Source: JAAYYM01 sp964483395
GTDB lineage: Bacteria; Bacillota; Clostridia; Lachnospirales; Lachnospiraceae
Assembly (NCBI GenBank): GCA_964483395.1
Contig: CAZABT010000050.1
Span: forward strand, 1-18,317
DNA: 18,317 bases
Direction of reading: 5' to 3'
This document shows, in pieces, positions 7,467-14,137 of the stretch. The translations under genes were made by a program, and so were the position numbers. Under the pieces are notes generated by a model. It made no database searches, was not told the origin of the DNA, and was given only the letters and a program-made list of their open reading frames with translations. The number at the start of each line of letters is the position of its first letter. Positions within the stretch are counted from its first letter, which is position 1.

Positions 7467-8170
7467 CACTTGCCCCGTTTCAGCTTATAGCCCAAGCCCT
7501 TGACTGTAATCAGATAGTGTGGTTCGGATGGATTGTCCTCAATCTTCTCACGTAAATGTCGGATGTGTACCATGATTGTATTGTCACAAACCACGGCCTC
7601 CTCACCCCAGACATGCTCATAGAGCCTTTCCTTACTGATGATTTTATTGGAGTTTTCAAGCAAATATTGCAGCAGACAATATTCCTTTGCTGTGAGTTCC
7701 AAAAGTGTACCATTTTTGTAAGCGCAGCAGGCTTCCGTGTCAACCGTGATCGCTCCTGCACAAAGCAGCGACTTGCCGGGCAATACGGCAGCTTCCTTCA
7801 AATACTGCTGTCTGCGAAGCTGTGATTTCACCCGGTATACGATCTCTTTGGGACTAAAGGGCTTCGTCACATAGTCATCTCCACCGGCCGCCAGTCCCAT
7901 GATCTTATCCACATCATCATTCTTTGAGGACAAAAACAAAATCGGTACGATAGAAAACTCCCTGATTTTCCGACAGACTGCCGTTCCCTCCAAATCAGGC
8001 AGCATCACATCCAAGATTACCATGTCCGGCATATCATTCCGACAGGCCTCGATTGCATCCAAACCATTATAGACCTTACGAATTTCTGTAAAGCCGTCCT
8101 TTTTTAAGACTTCCTCCAGCAGATCCGCAATATCCTGTTCGTCATCTACCAATAATATTCTTTCGCTCAT
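7466..8170 (-). CDS. OmpR/PhoB-family response regulator
   Basis: A 234-residue two-domain regulator. The receiver domain (about 4-116) has the acidic pair D9/D10, phospho-acceptor Asp54 in VILDVMLPD, switch Ser81 and Lys103 in DDYVTKPFSPKE. The C-terminal winged-helix DNA-binding domain (about 133-231) carries LTAKEYCLLQYLLEN, VWGEE, and the TIMVHIRHLREKIE recognition-helix region typical of OmpR-type proteins. The ATG at 8170 has AAAGGA about 6 bases upstream. Its first 29 bases overlap the end of the C_GCAxxG_C_C gene and its stop overlaps the kinase start, so upstream and downstream genes are probably translated in a chain. The tandem TTAAG repeats at 6031-6052 are the likely target, giving activation of the transporter pair. 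Confidence 0.95.
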   Translation of the reverse strand: MSERILLVDDEQDIADLLEEVLKKDGFTEIRKVYNGLDAIEACRNDMPDMVILDVMLPDLEGTAVCRKIREFSIVPILFLSSKNDDVDKIMGLAAGGDDYVTKPFSPKEIVYRVKSQLRRQQYLKEAAVLPGKSLLCAGAITVDTEACCAYKNGTLLELTAKEYCLLQYLLENSNKIISKERLYEHVWGEEAVVCDNTIMVHIRHLREKIEDNPSEPHYLITVKGLGYKLKRGK

Positions 8171-8606
8171 AAAATCCTTTCATGCATTGCTTTTCAATAT
8201 ATGTGTACGCAAATTCTATTGCTCCACATGTTAATTTCTCACACATATGAGGCGGATCATTGTCACTGAACCCTGTAGCCCTTAAATCATAACATTCTAA
8301 AGACTGAAAATTCTTTTTAAACTCAGCAGCATAGCCAAAACATAAATCAGAAATTTCTGCATCCGTCTTGTTTGATTCTGTTCCCCAAATGCCTAAGAAC
8401 ATCAAGGCACCTTCTACCAAACCACATTGAGCCCTGTAGCCTCCCGCACCATGTAGCCCAATAGCCGCATGGATGGTTTGCTGTTCAATTCTCACGTCAA
8501 ATAATTGTGCAAGTGATAATAGCATTGTCCTTGCACAATTAATATCTTTGTCCCAATAATATGTATGTACATATTGTTCTATTTTCTCTGCGATTTCTTT
8601 TTCCAT
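8142..8606 (-). CDS. C_GCAxxG_C_C family cysteine protein
   Basis: A 154-residue protein of the C_GCAxxG_C_C family (TIGR01909), a conserved group of likely redox-active or metal-binding proteins of unknown reaction. The cysteine pattern fits. Numbered from the upstream ATG at 8630, the cysteines are Cys32 in DINCARTML, Cys69 in the glycine-rich GAGGYRAQCGLVEGALMFLG segment, Cys97, Cys113, Cys130 and Cys135. The glycine-rich part is GLHGAGGY instead of the usual GxGGG form. The ATG at 8606 has GGGAG 6 bases ahead and matches the family N terminus (MEKEIAEKI). The ATG at 8630, overlapping the stop of the 61-codon ORF as TGATG, is an alternative but has a poorly spaced site. No signal peptide. 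Its end overlaps the response-regulator gene by 29 bases. Confidence 0.8.
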   Translation of the reverse strand: MEKEIAEKIEQYVHTYYWDKDINCARTMLLSLAQLFDVRIEQQTIHAAIGLHGAGGYRAQCGLVEGALMFLGIWGTESNKTDAEISDLCFGYAAEFKKNFQSLECYDLRATGFSDNDPPHMCEKLTCGAIEFAYTYIEKQCMKGFYERKNIIGR

Positions 8607-8629
8607 TGATTTCTCCCAGTATCCTGACA

Positions 8630-8815
8630 TCAACTCCACTGACCGGGAAGACGGCTTTCCGTGTCCACACAAATCTGTTCCTTCGTAATCGGATAGGTAA
8701 AGCCCTTCCCTGACCACTGTACCAGAAAGTCGGCATCCGTTCCCTCATTCCACCTTACAATATAGTCTGCATGTTCTTTTTGAAACTTTATAAATTCATT
8801 TACTGCTTCCAACAA
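8630..8815 (-). CDS. Hypothetical 61-residue protein (TTG start)
   Basis: A 61-codon frame lying between the helical protein gene and the C_GCAxxG gene. It reads MLEAVNEFIKFQKEHADYI and continues to SRLPGQWS, with an amphipathic N-terminal helix followed by a polar, aromatic-rich part. I do not recognise the family. In favour of it being real: it begins 3 bases after the stop of the upstream gene, fills the gap exactly, and its stop forms TGATG with a possible start of the next gene. Against: the start would be TTG with only a weak AGG site. It may also be the remnant of a longer protein. Confidence 0.45.
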   Translation of the reverse strand: MLEAVNEFIKFQKEHADYIVRWNEGTDADFLVQWSGKGFTYPITKEQICVDTESRLPGQWS

Positions 8816-8818
8816 ATA

Positions 8819-9253
8819 TTACCTGCACTGTTCCTTCATCTGCTGCAGTTGGTTCAGGGCCTGCTCTACCTGATATCTGCTCTGCTTCAGGTTTTCCTGA
8901 GTTTCTCGAATACGGGACTGAATCAATGCATCTACCAGAAAATTATCAAAGATCAGATCAATCGCCTTTGTCACGCCATCAAACCGAACCCCATAATTAA
9001 AGTTCATATCAACATCCTGCAGTTCCTTTTGAAATCGCTGTAGTGCAGCCTGCGCCCGATTCACACATTCCTGTGCTTCATCTATCTGTGAATGCTTAAT
9101 AAGGCCGCTGATCAGTCCGCCGCCAAGCATATCCCAAATGCCCAGTCCTCTTGCATTTCCAAGATGTCGTTCAGCCTCGCAAATAGCATTCAAGGCACTT
9201 TGTCCTGCCTGTATTGCCTCATTGATTTCTCTTAATTCCTCTTCTCTTGTCAT
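8819..9253 (-). CDS. Conserved helical/coiled-coil protein of unknown function
   Basis: A 144-residue, almost all-helical protein. It has two helical coiled-coil-like stretches rich in Glu, Gln and Ala (about 3-33 and 58-80), then a mostly hydrophobic helix containing IDLIFDNFLVDALIQS (about 98-113), and a C-terminal coil (114-143). Between the first two lies a glycine-rich segment, DMLGGGLISGLIKHSQIDEA (41-60). I recall similar Firmicute proteins with this GGGLISGLIKHS signature but no assigned function. There is no signal peptide; the central part could touch a membrane. The ATG at 9253 has AAAGGA 9 bases upstream. It is the first gene of the tight run leading into the regulator and kinase, so it may belong with them. 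Confidence 0.75.
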   Translation of the reverse strand: MTREEELREINEAIQAGQSALNAICEAERHLGNARGLGIWDMLGGGLISGLIKHSQIDEAQECVNRAQAALQRFQKELQDVDMNFNYGVRFDGVTKAIDLIFDNFLVDALIQSRIRETQENLKQSRYQVEQALNQLQQMKEQCR

Positions 9254-9363
9254 TCAACAATTCCTTTCGGTTAACATAACATCAAAATTGGCATTCCGTA
9301 CACTATGGTCAAATACTCTGGCCTATACAGACACCCTGATATACGTGTGCCTGCTGTAAGAGA

Positions 9364-9738
9364 CTATCGTATACCCGTCTCAATAAACTTCATGAGTTCC
9401 TCAACATGTTCAAAATCATCGTAATCACCAACGATTCCCGAACGGTGATATGCGATTCCGTTCTTTTCATTTCTTTCCAGACATTCCAGCAAATGCTCCA
9501 TCCCATATTTTTTTACAAACAACGTAAATGCATATGGCTTAATCTTGCCAAGTAAGCCTTTTCTACAATCCTCCTGACAGTCATAGCAATGCCCGATTTC
9601 TTTATCCAATGAACACTTTCTGTTCTCACACCAGTCCTTATCCGAGCAATCTCCTGAATTACAGCCCGTACAATGCTCATTTTCTGAACATAAACAGCAT
9701 GCCAGACCACACCTTGCAATTCCCAATTCCTTTTTCAT
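9364..9738 (-). CDS. DUF3795 domain-containing cysteine-rich protein
   Basis: A 124-residue protein of the DUF3795 family. Twelve cysteines fall within residues 10-58 (10, 14, 15, 17, 23, 26, 31, 37, 42, 51, 54, 58), starting with the family signature ARCGLACCLC. The spacing suggests binding of zinc or iron-sulfur clusters, which is inference; the role is unknown. The C-terminal half is a plain helical region with LFVKKYGMEHLLECLERN. The ATG at 9738 has GGAGAAGGA close upstream. It is separated from the helical protein gene by 110 bases in which I see no convincing terminator or promoter. The tandem repeat tract lies behind its start. Confidence 0.88.
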   Translation of the reverse strand: MKKELGIARCGLACCLCSENEHCTGCNSGDCSDKDWCENRKCSLDKEIGHCYDCQEDCRKGLLGKIKPYAFTLFVKKYGMEHLLECLERNEKNGIAYHRSGIVGDYDDFEHVEELMKFIETGIR

Positions 9739-9821
9739 AGTTTCCTTCTCCTCAACACTTCATCTCTTAATTTACCCGCTTCTCAATTTTCTGTTCTTTT
9801 TCACGCGTTCTCTATTTTTCC

Positions 9822-9912
9822 TGATTCTTTTTAGTTCCTCTTTTTTTAGTTCTTCTTTTTTTCAGTTCTTCTTTTTTTTAGTTCTTCCTTTTTCTAGTTC
9901 TTCCTGGTTCTT
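9822..9912. repeat. 16-bp pyrimidine/purine minisatellite downstream of the radical SAM gene
   Basis: The plus-strand core agttcttctttttt(t) recurs, with agttc at 9833, 9848, 9864, 9880 and 9896 (spacings 15, 16, 16, 16) and degenerate half-copies at both ends. On the minus strand it is an A/G-rich tract that begins inside the last codons of the frameshifted radical SAM gene and runs towards the DUF3795 gene. The unit is not a multiple of three, so extra copies alter the reading frame of the tail. It looks like slippage expansion of lysine/glutamate-rich codons. Confidence 0.7.
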
Positions 9913-10723
9913 TCTTTTTTAAGTTTTTCATCCACCAACTTCTTATGATAAAAATAATTGATATAGTTTATCTGTTCTGCCGTGCAGTATTCTTCTATCT
10001 GCTCGGCCAGAGACTCCCAATACGCTGTATTTCCCTTACGGAAAATATCATCATACAACTCCCGATGCTGCGGATATCTCTCCCCGATATAAGCCAAAAT
10101 CGATTCCTTATAGCTACCACGCAGATTCAAATTTTCAAACCAGAACTCATCAATGTAACCACGACTGCATGCAATGATCCTTCTAAAATCCGTAAGTTCC
10201 GGAAACATGGGAGACATGAACAGAATCGTATAGATGCCGTTCTCATGCAGAGTCTTCAACGTACGTAATCTTTCGGCAATACTGCTTGCATGATCCATAT
10301 CATCCTTGAACTGTTCATCCAGCGTATTGATAGACATAGATACTTTTAGGTTCTTAAATTTTTTAAGCAGTTCGATATCTCTCAGGATCAGGCTCGACTT
10401 CGTCGAGATTCCAAGTTCACAGTCTACATCTACTAATTGTCTCAATTTTGCTGTGTGATACAATACTTCTCTTCAAACCTGTTATAACAGTCTGTCACAG
10501 ATGATAAAAAAACTGATTTATGCTCCAATTTCTTTGTATTGATCGGCTTATCACATTGTTTTATATCAATAAAGGTTCCCCACGGTTCCTCATGCTTCGT
10601 AAAACGCTTCATAAAGCAGGCATAGCAATACTTACAGCCATGCGGGCAGCCGACATATGGATTGATCACATAATCGCTTGCCGGAAGATTTGATTTTGTC
10701 ACATAATCATTGACCTGTATCAT
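9894..10723 (-). pseudogene. SPL-family radical SAM protein, interrupted by a -1 frameshift
   Basis: A COG1533/SplB-like radical SAM gene read in two frames. The first part starts MIQVNDYVTKSNLP and holds the cluster motif CPHGCKYC (Cys26, Cys30, Cys33); it runs to VFLSSVTDCYNRFEEKYCIT and stops at 10442. The second continues, in another frame, LRQLVDVDCELGISTKSSLI and beyond to the stop at 9894. Adding one A to the run at 10446-10449 restores a continuous 276-residue protein of normal length through KLRQLVD. So this is either a homopolymer sequencing or assembly error or a genuine disabling mutation. The ATG at 10723 has AAAGGA upstream; an upstream ATG at 10741 is possible. The family relates to spore photoproduct lyase but most members have no known substrate. 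Its end is lysine/arginine rich and enters the minisatellite. Confidence 0.8.
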
Positions 10724-10749
10724 CTGTTCCTTTATCTCCATATGTCTTT

Positions 10750-10849
10750 NNNNNNNNNNNNNNNNNNNNNNNNNNNNNNNNNNNNNNNNNNNNNNNNNNN
10801 NNNNNNNNNNNNNNNNNNNNNNNNNNNNNNNNNNNNNNNNNNNNNNNNN
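10750..10849. other. Assembly gap (100 N)
   Basis: Exactly 100 undetermined bases, the standard placeholder for a scaffold join of unknown true length. It separates the 5' side of the first radical SAM gene from the 3' side of the CatA-like gene, so anything between them is hidden and their adjacency is not proved. Confidence 0.98.
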
Positions 10850-10880
10850 TCTGAATGATGTCAACTTTAATCTCTGCCAT
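10850..10880 (-). CDS. Possible start of a gene running into the gap
   Basis: An ATG at 10880 opens a frame (MAEIKVDIIQ) that overlaps the last 14 bases of the CatA-like gene and enters the N run. AAAGGGG lies about 8 bases upstream. Ten codons are too few to identify a family. It could be a translationally coupled downstream gene or chance. Confidence 0.3.
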
Positions 10881-11538
10881 AGGTAGCTGCCCCTTTGACA
10901 AAATTCTGTATTTCTTGTTCCAATGTTATGAAAACCTTTGCGATCAAATATCCGTCTGCGATTGCATGATTCATCCTGACGCTGACAGGCATCCTCAGCC
11001 TGCCTTCTTCCTTGCGGTATTTTCCCCAGTTGATGATTGGTGCAAAATATAAATACCCGTCAGGCAGTTCAATATTCAGCGAATCGTAAGAAAGCCATGA
11101 AATATAGGATGCGTCAAACCAATTGGGATGATTTGCACTGTCCAGTCCGTACTCTCTTGTCTGCTTTGCCTGCTCAATATCCTTCTCACATGCGGCATAA
11201 AACTCCTGATAATCCGGAAAATATTCTGTATATACCGGTGTACAGGTTTCTGTGTCTTCATGAAAGATATACTGGATTGGATTCACCTGATCATAGAGCA
11301 CCACTTCATTGCTCTGCCACAGGTAGCCCATGCGATAATCTTCTCTGCTGTTCATTGTCTTTGTCAGCAAATATAAAAAATTAATATAAAACTTCGTATT
11401 TGTTTGCTTGGAATACTGGTACAGCTCTGTCACATCAATTCGGTTCGTCACGGATACCGAACATTTGCAGTCCTCTGAGAAGTGCCTGTATACACCCTTC
11501 CTGTAATACTGCTCCATATCTACTACTTTATAATTCAT
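10867..11538 (-). CDS. CatA-like (chloramphenicol acetyltransferase family) acyltransferase
   Basis: A 223-residue protein of the CatA fold, which as a trimer moves acetyl from acetyl-CoA to a hydroxyl group. The signature near the C terminus is MNHAIADGYLIAKVF: the canonical HHxxxDG reads N190-H191-x-x-x-D195-G196. The catalytic second histidine and the Asp-Gly remain, while the first histidine is Asn. Upstream, NHPNWFDASYISWLSYDSLN (136-155) fits the conserved strand region of CAT enzymes. The length equals that of classical CAT (about 210-220). The ATG at 11538 has an AGAGGAAAG site. Chromosomal CatA-like proteins in Firmicutes often do not confer chloramphenicol resistance, so the substrate is open. 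It follows the 53-residue membrane protein gene at 44 bases and may share its promoter. Confidence 0.85.
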   Translation of the reverse strand: MNYKVVDMEQYYRKGVYRHFSEDCKCSVSVTNRIDVTELYQYSKQTNTKFYINFLYLLTKTMNSREDYRMGYLWQSNEVVLYDQVNPIQYIFHEDTETCTPVYTEYFPDYQEFYAACEKDIEQAKQTREYGLDSANHPNWFDASYISWLSYDSLNIELPDGYLYFAPIINWGKYRKEEGRLRMPVSVRMNHAIADGYLIAKVFITLEQEIQNFVKGAATYGRD

Positions 11539-11582
11539 TTTTCTTTCCTCTTTTCTTCTTGTGCCCCTGTGATTCTATAGGA

Positions 11583-11744
11583 TTATGCTGCCATCAAAAT
11601 AAGCACTATAACTACATACACAATCATTGAAAACAGCATCATACCCGCAAATGAAATCAAAAGCGCTTTCAAAAAACTTTTCACCTTATATTTTGTATCT
11701 TGCTTTGTAGGTTGCTTTGTATGTTGATCCATATTTTTGCTCAT
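11583..11744 (-). CDS. Small single-pass membrane protein, 53 residues
   Basis: A 53-residue protein with a polar Thr/Lys/Gln-rich cytoplasmic N terminus (3-22, including TKQPTKQDTK) and one long helix at about 27-52. The open frame extends 29 codons further upstream, but the ATG at 11744 has GGGAGG 6 bases before it and gives a clean small membrane protein. I recognise no family. It precedes the CatA-like gene and has its own promoter candidate at 11822-11850. It could be a small modulator of a membrane complex; that is speculation. Confidence 0.65.
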   Translation of the reverse strand: MSKNMDQHTKQPTKQDTKYKVKSFLKALLISFAGMMLFSMIVYVVIVLILMAA

Positions 11745-11821
11745 ATGATTCCTCCCATATCCGACTGTTTCTTTACTGCTCAGGCAGCACACTGTAAAAT
11801 CTTCCGTGTTTGATTTTTCTA

Positions 11822-11850
11822 AGTATACCACGTCACGCTCTCGAACACAA
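11822..11850 (-). promoter_or_regulatory. Extended -10 promoter candidate for the 53-residue protein and CatA-like gene
   Basis: On the minus strand TATACT (11827-11822) is preceded by TGG, giving an extended -10. A weak TTGTGT (11850-11845) lies 17 bases upstream. It sits just after the end of the GNAT gene and would give a leader of about 70 bases to the ATG at 11744. Confidence 0.45.
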
Positions 11851-11858
11851 GTTCGTTT

Positions 11859-12293
11859 TTATTGTTTTTCGGTTTCTTTTTTGATCCATTGACACATTCC
11901 CGCTCCCAGCACATCATTCGGGCGTTCCACAAAATCAAATCTCTTATAAAATTCTTCCTTCCCCTTTGCTGCAAGCAGATTGACCATGATTCTCCAGCCC
12001 GGCTTCATACAGCTTCTGATGTACTCCATAGCCCTCGTCATCATCTCAGTTCCGATTCCCCTCCGCTGATATTCAGGCAGGACGATCACATCCGCAATAT
12101 AAACTACATATCCGCCATCCCAAATAACACGTATACATGCAACCGTCTGCTCCCCGTCCTGACAAGAAATCAGAAACGCCGAATTACGGATTCCCTCTGC
12201 AGCCTGTTCTTCATCCAAAGCTCCCCAATTGACTGCTGTGCGAAGCATATTATAATCCTTTACACCAAGCTTATCTGTATACTGCAATTCCAT
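11859..12293 (-). CDS. GNAT family N-acetyltransferase
   Basis: A 144-residue single-domain GNAT protein that would transfer acetyl from acetyl-CoA to an amine. Motif A is clear: VIVLPEYQRRGIGTEMM (69-85), with the Q-R-R-G-I-G pyrophosphate-binding turn at 76-81. The C-terminal part KEEFYKRFDFVERPNDVLGA (112-131) is the usual motif B region, and GMCQWIKK resembles a group of GNAT proteins ending in this way. The substrate is unknown. The ATG at 12293 has GAGGG about 8 bases ahead. It starts 28 bases after the methyltransferase gene ends, so the two are probably in one transcript. Confidence 0.9.
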   Translation of the reverse strand: MELQYTDKLGVKDYNMLRTAVNWGALDEEQAAEGIRNSAFLISCQDGEQTVACIRVIWDGGYVVYIADVIVLPEYQRRGIGTEMMTRAMEYIRSCMKPGWRIMVNLLAAKGKEEFYKRFDFVERPNDVLGAGMCQWIKKETEKQ

Positions 12294-12321
12294 CTTGCAT
12301 CCCTCTTATCTCTAATCGTAT

Positions 12322-13122
12322 TTATAAAATATCCTTTATCCGAAAGTCTTTCTGTCTCTCAAACAGCAAATTATGAACCTTTTCCGTCACATAGATTTCA
12401 TCACCAATGTAAGCCATATCATACCCTTTGACCACCTTTGCATCGTACCGCTGTAAAATGTCCTCCAGCTCCGGCGCCGTGCTTCGTTTCTTCGGGAATC
12501 TGACCGCTGTATCAAAATGCCCCGTCAGGCTCATCCCAATTGTTCCTGCCAAGTGCTCCCACTCCTGCCGTGTATAAAACTTGATATGTCCATCCTTCTT
12601 CATCTGCATATAGGCATCCACAAACCGCTCTGTATCATCTGCATTTGGAGCTGGGTCTGATAGAAATAATGCACCGTCCTGACTGATGATTCTCCCGATT
12701 TCAGAAAATGTTTTCTCAATCATGGGAAAATGATGCAGCGCATATCTTGTAATCACCAAATCAAACGTACCATCGGCAAATGGAAACTCTATTCCGTCAT
12801 AAGCAACAAAGTGCAGATTTTCAAGCTGTTCTGCTTCTGCTTTTTCCCGATTCGCCTGCAGCGCCTTTTCCACAATGTCCAGCCCTGTAATTTCCACATC
12901 CCGATATTTTCTTGCAATCGGAAAAGATAAATATCCGCTTCCTGTCCCCAGATCCAGTATCTTCATGCCCGGCTTGATTGGAAGAATATCCAAAATCAGT
13001 TTCAGATGTTCCTCATCCTGTGTCTGTTTATTATAAAATGTGCCCTCTGTAAAGCTTTTCTCAAACTCACTTTTTGTTGCGCGGATGCTGTCCGCTGCTT
13101 TTCCTATCATTTCCGCTTTCAT
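12322..13122 (-). CDS. Class I SAM-dependent methyltransferase
   Basis: A 266-residue Rossmann-fold methyltransferase of the UbiE/Methyltransf_11 type. Motif I ILDLGTGSGYLS (55-66), the acidic end of strand 2 at GLDIVEKA (80-87), and motif IV/post-region DLVITRYALHHF (121-132) are intact. The LHH segment is typical of the UbiE/BioC-like branch acting on small molecules. It is probably a soluble enzyme; the substrate is unknown. The ATG at 13122 has TTGGAGC about 8 bases upstream. It lies 54 bases downstream of the second radical SAM gene and 28 bases upstream of the GNAT gene, a likely three-gene transcript. Confidence 0.92.
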   Translation of the reverse strand: MKAEMIGKAADSIRATKSEFEKSFTEGTFYNKQTQDEEHLKLILDILPIKPGMKILDLGTGSGYLSFPIARKYRDVEITGLDIVEKALQANREKAEAEQLENLHFVAYDGIEFPFADGTFDLVITRYALHHFPMIEKTFSEIGRIISQDGALFLSDPAPNADDTERFVDAYMQMKKDGHIKFYTRQEWEHLAGTIGMSLTGHFDTAVRFPKKRSTAPELEDILQRYDAKVVKGYDMAYIGDEIYVTEKVHNLLFERQKDFRIKDIL

Positions 13123-13176
13123 AATAATGCTCCAATCATATTCTCTCTGCCTATATCCACTCTAAAAATATTCGCT

Positions 13177-14046
13177 CTAAAACAATGTCATTTGCTCCGC
13201 CTGCTGATGCGACTCATATTCATGCATATACGCAAATACTTGATTCGCGTTATACACAATATGATGCTTCCAGCATTGTTCCCTGATGATCTGCATCAGC
13301 TCCTGATTCCTGTCACTGTTAATCTCATATGCATTTCCATACTTTGCATGAAACCTTTGTTTCAGTCCCGGAAACTTTTCATCCAGCTTCTGATAAAAAT
13401 ACTCCCGATCACCCTCGCGCAAAGTCACACCAATTCCAAAGCATATGATTCCATAAATTTCTGCTTCAATACAGTATTCCAGCAGACCACGTATATTTTC
13501 CTCTGTATCGTTCAACATAGGCAGGAACGGTGACAGCCAGACCACCGTCTGAATCCCATTGTCCCGCAGAGTCTTTAATACCTCGAACCGCTCCCTTGTC
13601 GTGCAGACATTGGGCTCTATCTTTTTGCACAGTTCCTCATCATAGGTCGTCATTGTCATCTGTACAACACATTTGGACTTCTCGTTGATTCGCTTCAGCA
13701 AATCCAAATCCCTTAGTATCAAATTGGATTTTGTCTGAATGGCCAAACCGAACTCATATTGATCAATGATCTCCAGCAGCCGTCTTGTCAGACCCAGCTC
13801 ACCCTCTAACGGCATATAAGGATCTGTCATCCCACCTGTTCCGATCATGCACTTGCTTCGTTTTCTCCGAAGTGCACGCTCCAACAGCTCAGGCGCATTC
13901 TCCTTCACCTCAATATCCTCAAAGGCATGCTTGATTTGATAGCATGTACTTCGGGCATCACAATAAATACAGCCATGCTGACACCCGCGATACATATTCA
14001 TTCCGTTCTGTGCGGACAAGATTCCTTTTGCCTGTACATAATGCAT
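13177..14046 (-). CDS. SPL-family radical SAM protein (COG1533)
   Basis: A 289-residue intact radical SAM enzyme related to spore photoproduct lyase but of unknown substrate. The [4Fe-4S]/SAM motif is GCQHGCIYC (Cys22, Cys26, Cys29), followed by the conserved IGTGGMTDPYMPLE region and QTKSNLILRDLDLL. Start: the frame opens at 14070, but that ATG lies inside the -10 box of the promoter proposed below. The ATG at 14046 has GGAGTGAT at correct spacing and gives the family N terminus MHYVQAKGILS. It is the first gene ahead of the methyltransferase and GNAT genes. A second, frameshifted member of the same broad family lies about 3 kb downstream on the same strand, with only moderate likeness, so the two are distinct subgroups and not a recent duplication. 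Confidence 0.9.
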   Translation of the reverse strand: MHYVQAKGILSAQNGMNMYRGCQHGCIYCDARSTCYQIKHAFEDIEVKENAPELLERALRRKRSKCMIGTGGMTDPYMPLEGELGLTRRLLEIIDQYEFGLAIQTKSNLILRDLDLLKRINEKSKCVVQMTMTTYDEELCKKIEPNVCTTRERFEVLKTLRDNGIQTVVWLSPFLPMLNDTEENIRGLLEYCIEAEIYGIICFGIGVTLREGDREYFYQKLDEKFPGLKQRFHAKYGNAYEINSDRNQELMQIIREQCWKHHIVYNANQVFAYMHEYESHQQAEQMTLF

Positions 14047-14065
14047 ATCCATCACTCCGTTTTTT

Positions 14066-14094
14066 ATCATAACTTATTTTTCAGTCAGAAACAA
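14066..14094 (-). promoter_or_regulatory. Promoter candidate for the second radical SAM gene
   Basis: On the minus strand TTGTTT (14094-14089) and TATGAT (14071-14066) are 17 bases apart. The -10 covers the ATG of the longest open frame, which supports the shorter start at 14046. The resulting leader would be short, about 13 bases, but still includes the GGAG site. Confidence 0.45.
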
Positions 14095-14137
14095 TTTACA
14101 TTTGTCATCTTATTGATTCACTTCCTCCGGCTCACTC

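Noticed and set aside
8607..8748. Longer starts of the C_GCAxxG protein (to 8717) and a 69-codon frame at 8539-8748
   Set aside because: The extension overlaps the 61-codon ORF, does not resemble the family, and lacks a ribosome site; the other frame is a shadow.
9254..9363. Promoter for the coiled-coil to kinase gene run (TTGACC on the minus strand)
   Set aside because: No acceptable -10 lies at 16-18 bases, so I did not annotate it although a promoter somewhere near is likely.
9822..9912. CRISPR-like array
   Set aside because: The 16-bp units are contiguous and degenerate, with no spacers and no cas genes; it is a minisatellite.
11841..11870. cgaac-acaa-gttcg followed by a T-run, resembling a terminator on the plus strand
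   Set aside because: The stem is only 5 bp, and no plus-strand gene lies upstream; it overlaps the likely -35 of the minus-strand promoter.
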